Source of the DNA: Dehalococcoidales bacterium
GTDB lineage: Bacteria > Chloroflexota > Dehalococcoidia > Dehalococcoidales > UBA5627
Direction: 5' to 3'
Length of the DNA: 6,120 bases
Assembly: GCA_028706995.1 (NCBI GenBank)
Contig: JAQTVR010000041.1
Coordinates: 2,453 to 8,572, forward strand
In this document: positions 1-5,585 of the stretch, one piece after another
Position numbering within the stretch: position 1 is the stretch's first letter
Layout of the letters: every line of letters begins with the position of its first letter
Notes under the pieces: model-generated
What the model was told of the DNA's origin: nothing
What the model saw: only the letters and a program-made list of their open reading frames with translations
The model's database searches: none
Translations under genes and position numbers: made by a program

Positions 1-1142
1 CTATTACCCGCAAGGATTTCCTCAAAGGCGCCGGAGCATTAATTATTGGCGCCGCCGGTTTATCTGCATTCGGAACGACGATGTCGCTTTTCGGAAGCAG
101 CTGCAGTACAGGTTCCAAAGAAACCATAGAACTCACCTACAGTAACTTCTTTCCACCCACTCATCTCAATTCAATATTAGCTCAGGAATGGATAAATGAA
201 ATCCAAAGACTCTCCGATGGGCAGGTAAAGATAACTTATTTCCCGGGTGGGTCGCTTACTGCCGCCGCCAATATATATGACGGTGTGGTTAACGGAATTT
301 CCGATATCGGCATGTCCTGCTTTGCATATACAGTAGGGCGTTTTCCTGTTAATGAGTTAGTAGATCTCCCCCATAAATACCCCAACGGATGGGTGGCTAC
401 AAAGGTAGCCAATGACTATTACAATGAGTTCAAACCTGCTGAGCTCGATGATACTCACCCGCTTTATTTCCATGCTCATGGACCCGGTGTCATTATCACT
501 ACCGAAAAAGCAGTTACCAAGCTAGAAGATATGAAAGGGCTTATTATAAGGGCAACAGGTGTCGGCGCTAAAATCGTTCAAGCACTTGGAGCCGAAGCTT
601 ACGGAGCATCGCAGGGAGAAACATACGAGCTTATGTCGAAAGGAGTTGTTAAGGGTAGTTTCACCCCCCGAGAGGTTCTAAAAGGCTGGAACCAAGCCCA
701 GGTTGTTAAATATGTCACCGGATGTTATGAATTAGGCTATACTACAGATATGTATGTAGTCATTAATAAAGAAAAATGGGATAGCTTCCCTTCAAATATT
801 AAAAAGATTTTTACCGATGTCAGTAATGAATGGATAGAAAAACACGGCAAGGTCTGGGACTATTACGACAAAGTAGCCATAGATTATTTCCTCAGCCTTG
901 GTAACGGCCGGCAGGTTCTCGAACTTTCTGCGGAAGAAATGTCGAAATGGGTCGGGGCTGTAACACCGTTAGTAGGAAGCCATGTCGAGAGCTTGAAATC
1001 CAGTGGCTTATTTGGGGATGATTATGAGGATTATTTGCTCGACAGGGTGGATTACTGGAGCGGGAAATCGCCTTCAATGGAAGATAGCGTGGCATGGGTA
1101 ACGTCAGAGGTTTTGCCCCTCACATCGACTACTACAACATAA
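1..1142 (+). CDS. dctP: TRAP transporter solute-binding protein, DctP family (5' partial)
   Basis: Extracytoplasmic binding protein of a tripartite (TRAP) carboxylate transporter; it captures the substrate outside the membrane and delivers it to DctQM. The reading frame is open from base 3, so the gene starts upstream. The first ATG (base 81) lies inside the export signal and is not the true start. The 26 codons before it encode T-R-K-D-F-L-K (bases 6-26), a Tat-like twin-basic motif with Lys as the second base, followed by a Gly/Ala-rich hydrophobic stretch. A Cys at 102-104 after F-G-S-S could be a relaxed lipobox. Counting from the ATG, family features are the start of the mature domain (IELTYSNFFPPTH, 17-29), the GLIIRATG segment (153-160) whose Arg157 matches the carboxylate-binding Arg of DctP proteins, and the helix-rich C-terminus. 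The protein ends in a Thr-rich tail. The adjacent dctQ and dctM confirm the assignment. The ligand cannot be read from sequence; the Arg favours an organic acid. Confidence 0.93.
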   Translation, partial: ITRKDFLKGAGALIIGAAGLSAFGTTMSLFGSSCSTGSKETIELTYSNFFPPTHLNSILAQEWINEIQRLSDGQVKITYFPGGSLTAAANIYDGVVNGISDIGMSCFAYTVGRFPVNELVDLPHKYPNGWVATKVANDYYNEFKPAELDDTHPLYFHAHGPGVIITTEKAVTKLEDMKGLIIRATGVGAKIVQALGAEAYGASQGETYELMSKGVVKGSFTPREVLKGWNQAQVVKYVTGCYELGYTTDMYVVINKEKWDSFPSNIKKIFTDVSNEWIEKHGKVWDYYDKVAIDYFLSLGNGRQVLELSAEEMSKWVGAVTPLVGSHVESLKSSGLFGDDYEDYLLDRVDYWSGKSPSMEDSVAWVTSEVLPLTSTTTT

Positions 1143-1176
1143 TAAATATTACCGATAGGGAATTAGTTTTAATGCC

Positions 1177-1199
1177 CACATTAGATTATTTATAATGTG
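1177..1199 (+). repeat. Inverted repeat / hairpin between dctP and dctQ
   Basis: A perfect 7-base inverted repeat, CACATTA (1177-1183) and TAATGTG (1193-1199), is separated by a 9-base loop in the 83-base dctP-dctQ gap. Two T5 runs (1210-1214 and 1217-1221) follow, but the first begins 10 bases after the stem, so this is not a classic intrinsic terminator. The stem has only two G:C pairs and is weak. Hairpins between binding-protein and permease genes often stabilise the upstream mRNA or reduce read-through, giving more binding protein than permease. That role is inferred here. Confidence 0.45.
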
Positions 1200-1225
1200 A
1201 GCAGGATAATTTTTGATTTTTAATT

Positions 1226-1723
1226 ATGGGCATAATAGACCACCTGGATAAATGGGCAAAATTGTTCAGCAAGTGGATTAGCTGGATAGCGGGTGCAGGT
1301 GTAGTTTCTATGCTTGTTCTCACTGTATCCGATATAATCGGGATAAAGATATTTAACTCACCTGTTCCCGGATCAATTGAATTAGTTGCTTTCCTCGGCG
1401 TTGTTATTACCGCTTTCGGACTGGCTTACACACAATCACAACATAGCAATATCCAGGTGGAGTTTTTTGTTACACGTCTCCCCAAGCGTATACGGGCAGG
1501 CGTCAATGCCTTCATTTTACTTTTATGTATCATTCTTTTTACTCTGTTGTCATGGCAAAGCGTAAAATACGGGCTTGTTTTACAGCAGACCGGTGAAGTT
1601 TCAATGACTTCAAGGATACCTTTCTATCCGTTCATATATGCTACCGCTTTTTGTTGCGTCCCTCTCTGTTTCGTATTAATTATTGAATTCCTCAAATCCA
1701 TTATGAAAGTTGTAAATAAATAA
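1226..1723 (+). CDS. dctQ: TRAP transporter small permease subunit, DctQ family
   Basis: Small integral membrane subunit that pairs with DctM in ion-gradient-driven TRAP carboxylate import. It has 165 residues, the usual size, with four predicted membrane segments at about 18-40, 52-69, 91-111 and 133-155 and an amphipathic N-terminus. Family landmarks are PVPGSIELV (46-54), just before the second helix, and HSNIQVEFF (73-81) after it. An in-frame stop at 1214-1216 leaves the ATG at 1226 as the only normal start. No good Shine-Dalgarno lies at the usual distance: the nearest AGGA (1203-1206) is 19 bases away, so initiation may be weak. The stop codon directly abuts the ATG of dctM, which points to translational coupling. 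Confidence 0.93.
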   Translation: MGIIDHLDKWAKLFSKWISWIAGAGVVSMLVLTVSDIIGIKIFNSPVPGSIELVAFLGVVITAFGLAYTQSQHSNIQVEFFVTRLPKRIRAGVNAFILLLCIILFTLLSWQSVKYGLVLQQTGEVSMTSRIPFYPFIYATAFCCVPLCFVLIIEFLKSIMKVVNK

Positions 1724-3028
1724 ATGGACCCGGTTGTTGTCGGCGTTCTGGGCATTGTCATCCTTATTATTCTTTTTATACTGGGAATGCCTGTTGGTTT
1801 CGCTATGGCTTTCGTCGGCTTCCTGGGATTCAGCTATCTTGTTACCCCAGGCGCAGGATTAAGCATTTTAGCACGTGACTTTTTTTCCAATTTATCGTCT
1901 TATTCCCTAACAGTAATTCCCATGTTCCTGTTAATGGGCTCTATCGCTTTTGCTTCAGGGATAAGCAGCAGGCTTTATGCCGCCAGTCATAACCTTTTCG
2001 GTCACGTACGCGGCGGCCTGGCAATGGCGACCATTCTTGGTTGTGCCGGATTTGCAGCTATCTGTGGTTCGACAAGCGCTACAGCTGCAGCTATGGGAAA
2101 AGTTGCCCTGCCGGAAATGAAGAAATATGGTTATGACGATTCTCTTGCCACCGGCAGTGTCGCTTCGGCAGGCAGTCTGGGTATTCTTATTCCACCAAGT
2201 ACTATTTTTATTGTTTACGGCATATTAACGCAACAATCCATTGGAGATTTGTTTCTGGCGGGTATTTTCCCGGGGATACTTCTTGCCGCTTTATTTGTAA
2301 TTGTAGTAGTTATACTATGTTGGCGGAATCCTGCTTTGGCTCCTGCAGGGCAATCGACAACTCTAAAGCAAAAAATAATTGGGTTATCCGGTGTCAGCGA
2401 AATGCTAATTTTATTTTTGCTGGTAATGGGAGGCCTGTTTTCCGGGTGGTTCAGCCCGGTGCAAGCAGGAGCCGTAGGTGCCGCAGGTGCTCTGGTAATC
2501 GGGTTGGTGAGACGCAACTTGACATGGCAGGCTTTAAAAGATGCAATCATCGATACTGTAAAGGTCACCTGTGAGATTATGATTATCATAACCGGCGCTG
2601 TTGTACTGGGACATTTCATCGCTGTTACCACTATTCCTCTAATCCTTGCAGATTGGATAGCAGGGCTTGGTCTATCGAATGTAGTGGTTATGGGTATAAT
2701 AATTCTGATGTACCTGTTCGGGGGTTTATTTATGGATGCCCTGGCCATGGTCACCCTTACAATTCCTATAATCTACCCGTTGGTGTTAGCCCTGGGTTTT
2801 GATCCGATATGGTTCGGTGTTATCATAGTCCTGGTTACCGAGATGGGGGTAATCACGCCGCCGGTAGGTATCAATGTTTATGTAATAAAGGGCATTACGA
2901 AAGATATATCTTTGGAGACCATATTTAAAGGAGTTTTTCCGTTCCTTATAGCAATAATTATAGCCATAGCATTATTATTAACTTTCCCGGGTATTGCTAC
3001 CTTTTTACCCGGCATAGCATCTTACTAG
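1724..3028 (+). CDS. dctM: TRAP transporter large permease subunit, DctM family
   Basis: Large membrane subunit that forms the transport path of the TRAP system, moving the substrate across the cytoplasmic membrane with Na+ or H+. It has 434 residues, typical for unfused DctM, and is hydrophobic throughout with roughly 11-13 membrane segments. Hallmark motifs are CGSTSATAAAMGKVALPEM (114-132), the re-entrant-loop GILIPPST (153-160), and the C-terminal ITPPVGINVYVIKGI (377-391), all close to family consensus and apparently intact. The ATG follows the TAA of dctQ with no gap and no clear ribosome binding site, so it is probably translated by coupling. DctQ and DctM are separate here, not fused as in some systems. 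With the neighbouring dctP this makes a complete three-part transporter. Confidence 0.96.
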   Translation: MDPVVVGVLGIVILIILFILGMPVGFAMAFVGFLGFSYLVTPGAGLSILARDFFSNLSSYSLTVIPMFLLMGSIAFASGISSRLYAASHNLFGHVRGGLAMATILGCAGFAAICGSTSATAAAMGKVALPEMKKYGYDDSLATGSVASAGSLGILIPPSTIFIVYGILTQQSIGDLFLAGIFPGILLAALFVIVVVILCWRNPALAPAGQSTTLKQKIIGLSGVSEMLILFLLVMGGLFSGWFSPVQAGAVGAAGALVIGLVRRNLTWQALKDAIIDTVKVTCEIMIIITGAVVLGHFIAVTTIPLILADWIAGLGLSNVVVMGIIILMYLFGGLFMDALAMVTLTIPIIYPLVLALGFDPIWFGVIIVLVTEMGVITPPVGINVYVIKGITKDISLETIFKGVFPFLIAIIIAIALLLTFPGIATFLPGIASY

Positions 3029-3044
3029 TTGTTACTCTGTGTGC

Positions 3045-3050
3045 AGGAGG
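3045..3050 (+). promoter_or_regulatory. Ribosome binding site of the acyl-CoA ligase
   Basis: AGGAGG lies 11 bases before the ATG at 3062. This is a strong core at slightly long spacing. It supports the 3062 start and independent translation of the ligase after the coupled dctQM pair. Confidence 0.7.
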
Positions 3051-3061
3051 TTGCATAAGTA

Positions 3062-4615
3062 ATGACCATATCGGACATGCTCGCTAAAAACGCCGAATTA
3101 TATCCGGATGATATAGCGCTGGTCGAACTAAAGCCCAGCTTGAACCTCAGAAAAGAGATTACCTGGCGTGAGTTCAATGATAAAGCCAACCGAATAGCCA
3201 ATGCCCTCTACAAAACAGGGGTACTTAAAAGCGACAAGGTCACTCACCTGATGATGAACTCTATAGACTGGCTCGTGATTTATTTCGGTATCATCCGTAC
3301 CGGCGCCTGGGCTGTCCCCTTAAACTTCAGGTTCAACAGCCGGGATATAGCTTACTGCACCGATATTGCCGAAGCTAAGGTACTTTTCTTCGGAGAAGAG
3401 TTCATCGAACGTGTCGAAGAAGTTAAATCGCAATTACCGACTGTAAAATACTTTATTTTTACGGGTGAAAACACACCCGAATGGGCACAGAATATTAAAG
3501 ATTTTATCGAGGGAGCATCCGAAGAATCTCTGAATGTTATTCTGGATATGGATGCCCCCTGTGGCCTGTACTTTACCTCGGGAACCACCGGACAGCCAAA
3601 ACCCATATTGTTAACGCATAAAAACATGGAGCATGCGGCTTTAACCGAGCACAGTCATCACAGACAAACCCGCAATGATAATTTTATCCTGCTGCCCCCT
3701 TTATACCACACCGGCGCCAAGATGCACTGGTTCGGTAGTCTTTATTCAGGAAGCAAGGCAACGCTGCTAAGGGAAATAAAGCCTATTTATATATTTGAAA
3801 CGGTGCATAAAGAAAAAGGCACTATAGTCTGGCTTTTAGTCCCATGGGCGCAGGACATACTGGTAGCCCTGGATAAAGGTGAGATCAAAAAAGAGGACTA
3901 TGATCTCGACCAATGGCGGCTGATGCATATCGGTGCGCAACCAGTCCCCGAAAGCCTGATCAAGCACTGGAAGACATACTTCCCTGATATGCTATACGAT
4001 ACCAATTACGGACTCAGCGAGTCCACAGGTCCCGGATGTGTCCATCTTGGTATGGAAAACATAAATAAAGTAGGCGCTATCGGAAAACCCGGTTACGGCT
4101 GGCAGGCACACATCGTCGACGACAAAGGCAAAGATGTAGCTACGGGAACGGTCGGAGAGCTAATCGTAAAAGGCAATGGCTTAATGAAAGAGTATTATAA
4201 AAACCCGCAAAAGACTGCTGAAGTTCTTCGAGACGGTTGGCTATACACAGGTGACCTGGCTAAAATGGATTGCGATGGTTTTATTTGGTATATTGATAGG
4301 AAAAAGGATTTAATCATCACCGGTGGAGAGAATATATTTCCGATAGAAGTTGAAGAGATCATAATGGGTCATCCGGATGTTTACGACGCGGCTGTAATCG
4401 GCATACCGGATGAACGGCTTGGAGAGATCGCTGCCGCTGTTATAGACCCCAAGCCAGGATCTTCCATTACCTGTAAAGATATGGAGGACTTCTGCACCCG
4501 AAACCTGCCGAAGTATAAGAGACCCAGACTTATCTTGTTTGATAAAATCCCGCGTAATCCGACCGGCAAGATAGAAAAAAGAAAGCTCAGAGATAAATAT
4601 AACAATCTCAAATAA
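3062..4615 (+). CDS. Class I adenylate-forming acyl-CoA ligase (AMP-binding)
   Basis: Cytoplasmic ANL-superfamily enzyme that activates a carboxylate with ATP and CoA through an acyl-adenylate. It has 517 residues, full length for the family. Motifs in order: phosphate-binding TSGTTGQPK (172-180); HIGAQPVP (289-296); YGLSE (316-320, the YGxTE position with Ser for Thr); YTGD (395-398); the hinge and C-domain start DRKKDLIITGGENIFP (412-427); and NPTGKIEKRKLR (499-510), where Lys503 is the expected catalytic Lys of the adenylation half-reaction. Every core residue appears present. Fatty-acid-CoA ligases and alicyclic or aromatic acid-CoA ligases share this architecture, so I do not assign a substrate. 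It lies 33 bases after dctM, and the simplest reading is that it activates what the TRAP system imports (inference). Confidence 0.93.
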   Translation: MTISDMLAKNAELYPDDIALVELKPSLNLRKEITWREFNDKANRIANALYKTGVLKSDKVTHLMMNSIDWLVIYFGIIRTGAWAVPLNFRFNSRDIAYCTDIAEAKVLFFGEEFIERVEEVKSQLPTVKYFIFTGENTPEWAQNIKDFIEGASEESLNVILDMDAPCGLYFTSGTTGQPKPILLTHKNMEHAALTEHSHHRQTRNDNFILLPPLYHTGAKMHWFGSLYSGSKATLLREIKPIYIFETVHKEKGTIVWLLVPWAQDILVALDKGEIKKEDYDLDQWRLMHIGAQPVPESLIKHWKTYFPDMLYDTNYGLSESTGPGCVHLGMENINKVGAIGKPGYGWQAHIVDDKGKDVATGTVGELIVKGNGLMKEYYKNPQKTAEVLRDGWLYTGDLAKMDCDGFIWYIDRKKDLIITGGENIFPIEVEEIIMGHPDVYDAAVIGIPDERLGEIAAAVIDPKPGSSITCKDMEDFCTRNLPKYKRPRLILFDKIPRNPTGKIEKRKLRDKYNNLK

Positions 4616-4641
4616 CTGGTATACTTTATAAGTAAGACAGC

Positions 4642-4648
4642 AAGGAGG
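4642..4648 (+). promoter_or_regulatory. Ribosome binding site of the flavoredoxin-like gene
   Basis: AAGGAGG lies 6 bases before the ATG at 4655. This near-perfect Shine-Dalgarno at near-optimal spacing fixes the start and suggests strong translation. The 39-base gap after the ligase contains no hairpin with a T-run, so the two genes are probably co-transcribed. Confidence 0.8.
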
Positions 4649-4654
4649 AATAGT

Positions 4655-5233
4655 ATGAACAAATTAACTATAGGTCCCGGCGCTTACGTTTTCCCACAGC
4701 CTGTATTTTTAATCGGCTCGAATGTAAATGACCATCCTAATTTCATGACGGCTTCCTGGGGAGGTATGGCATGCGGCACCCCTCCCATGCTTTCAGTAGC
4801 TATCCGTCCCCAGAGATATACGCTTAAGGGTATCAGGCAAAATAATGTTTTTTCTGTTAACATCCCGAGTGAGGACATGGTTGAACAGGCCGACTACTTT
4901 GGAATTGTTTCAGGTACCAGTGTCGATAAAGCAGAAACCTGCGGCATTGACGTGTTTTATGGAAAACTTGAAAAAGCACCCATGATATTGCAGTGTCCCA
5001 TAAACCTTGAATGCAAGGTCGTACATATGCTCAATTTAGGGAGCCATTTATTTGTCGTCGGGAGTATAGAGGAAACACATATTAACGAAGACTGTCTTAC
5101 AGACGGTAAACCTGATGTGGATAAGATAAAGCCTATTTTATACTCCAGAGGAGTATTTGCCAGGTACTATGCCTTCGGCGACAGTATCGCAGATGCTTTC
5201 GGCTCGGGTAACATATTTAAAAACGCCAAATGA
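4655..5233 (+). CDS. Flavin reductase-like / flavoredoxin family FMN-binding protein
   Basis: Small cytoplasmic flavoprotein of the flavin-reductase-like split beta-barrel family, closest in pattern to the flavoredoxins of anaerobes, which carry FMN and pass electrons. It has 192 residues, normal length. Recognisable segments are the FMN-pocket block NFMTASWGGMACGTPPMLSVA (29-49), RPQRYT (51-56), SVNIPSEDMVEQADYFG (67-83) with GIVSGTSVDK (83-92), and the strand LECKVVHMLNLGSHLFVVG (118-136). Cysteines occur at 40, 96, 114, 120 and 147. The flavoredoxin label comes from family resemblance; the electron donor and acceptor are unknown. Beside a CoA ligase it could serve a reductive step on the activated acid, or redox upkeep generally (inference). 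The related flavin-reductase partners of two-component monooxygenases seem less likely, since no oxygenase is seen nearby. Confidence 0.88.
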   Translation: MNKLTIGPGAYVFPQPVFLIGSNVNDHPNFMTASWGGMACGTPPMLSVAIRPQRYTLKGIRQNNVFSVNIPSEDMVEQADYFGIVSGTSVDKAETCGIDVFYGKLEKAPMILQCPINLECKVVHMLNLGSHLFVVGSIEETHINEDCLTDGKPDVDKIKPILYSRGVFARYYAFGDSIADAFGSGNIFKNAK

Positions 5234-5258
5234 TAATTTATTTTTTACCCGTTTCAGG

Positions 5259-5287
5259 TTGAATACACAGCCCAAGAATAGTAATAT
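5259..5287 (+). promoter_or_regulatory. Possible sigma-70-type promoter before the small Cys protein
   Basis: TTGAAT (5259-5264) and TAATAT (5282-5287) are separated by exactly 17 bases; each box matches the consensus at four of six positions. An overlapping TATAAG (5285-5290) is a better -10 but at 20-base spacing. The site sits in the largest gap after dctQ (87 bases) and would give a short leader before the ATG at 5321. The region is AT-rich, so a chance match is quite possible. Confidence 0.3.
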
Positions 5288-5303
5288 AAGATATATTCTA
5301 ACT

Positions 5304-5310
5304 AAGGTGA
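5304..5310 (+). promoter_or_regulatory. Ribosome binding site of the small Cys protein
   Basis: AAGGTGA lies 10 bases before the ATG at 5321, a reasonable Shine-Dalgarno. It is the main evidence, besides context, that this short frame is a real gene. Confidence 0.6.
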
Positions 5311-5320
5311 CCATATACTC

Positions 5321-5557
5321 ATGGTAAACTGGCATATAACGGCAACCACAATTTACTGCGAAGACATGGATTATGAAGTAACCATAATGGTGTACAAGGA
5401 CGGCAGGACGAAATGCACCGGTTATGACATTTCCTCAAAGCAGGAAGCTAAACCATCCGGAAAGAAAGAGAAAAATAAACCTGAATGCAGCGGGCCTGAG
5501 TGCCGGTGTGTAAAAGAGTACAGGGATAAACTCTTGTCCGAAGAGACTAAAAAATAA
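5321..5557 (+). CDS. Small cysteine-containing protein of unknown function (78 aa)
   Basis: I do not recognise a characterised family. The 78-residue product has a compact N-terminal half with a beta-like pattern (WHITATTIYCEDMDYEVTIMV, 4-24) and YKDGRTKCTGY (25-35). A Lys/Glu-rich hydrophilic linker follows (about 40-54), then a Cys cluster and a charged, probably helical tail (KEYRDKLLSEETKK, 65-78). Cysteines are at 13, 32, 56, 61 and 63; the last three form C-x4-C-x-C. With C13 and C32 they could bind zinc or another metal, or form a redox site (inference). There is no signal peptide or membrane segment, so it is probably cytoplasmic. A Shine-Dalgarno precedes it and the ABC ATPase gene starts 28 bases after its stop, so it is probably co-transcribed with that transporter. 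It resembles, from memory only, short uncharacterised proteins of Dehalococcoidia. Confidence 0.75.
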   Translation: MVNWHITATTIYCEDMDYEVTIMVYKDGRTKCTGYDISSKQEAKPSGKKEKNKPECSGPECRCVKEYRDKLLSEETKK

Positions 5558-5570
5558 GAAACATTTTTTA
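5548..5570 (+). repeat. A/T-only inverted repeat spanning the stop of the small gene
   Basis: TAAAAAAT (5548-5555) and ATTTTTTA (5563-5570) form a perfect 8-base inverted repeat with a 7-base loop, overlapping the TAA stop at 5555-5557 and ending just before the ribosome binding site of the ABC ATPase. All pairs are A:T, so the stem is weak and may be a chance result of AT-rich DNA. It is not a convincing terminator. Confidence 0.25.
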
Positions 5571-5571
5571 T

Positions 5572-5576
5572 AAGGT
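5572..5576 (+). promoter_or_regulatory. Ribosome binding site selecting the TTG start of the ABC ATPase
   Basis: AAGGT lies 9 bases before TTG at 5586. An in-frame TAA at 5571-5573 rules out any start further upstream, and no ATG or GTG lies in frame between that stop and the conserved ATPase N-terminus. This site therefore decides the TTG start. Confidence 0.6.
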
Positions 5577-5585
5577 AATTTTATA

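Noticed and set aside
1177..1221. Intrinsic terminator after the binding-protein gene
   Set aside because: The stem is short and AT-rich and the first T-run starts 10 bases after it, so a full terminator is unlikely; partial attenuation or mRNA-end protection fits better.
2317..2574. 85-residue plus-strand frame overlapping dctM
   Set aside because: It is an out-of-frame shadow of dctM, rich in Arg and Cys, with no family resemblance; the dctM frame is intact across it.
2215..2754. 179-residue open frame on the minus strand inside dctM
   Set aside because: It lies opposite the strongly conserved DctM coding frame, has no recognisable domain, and its composition (Ile/Thr/Pro-rich) is what antisense of hydrophobic membrane-protein codons gives.
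4381..4662. 93-residue minus-strand frame over the end of the ligase
   Set aside because: It lies opposite the conserved C-terminal domain of the ligase, including the catalytic-lysine motif, so it is a shadow.
4655..5233. Flavin reductase partner of a two-component monooxygenase
   Set aside because: The sequence pattern fits flavoredoxins, and no oxygenase component is present in the window; I keep the broader flavin-reductase-like call.
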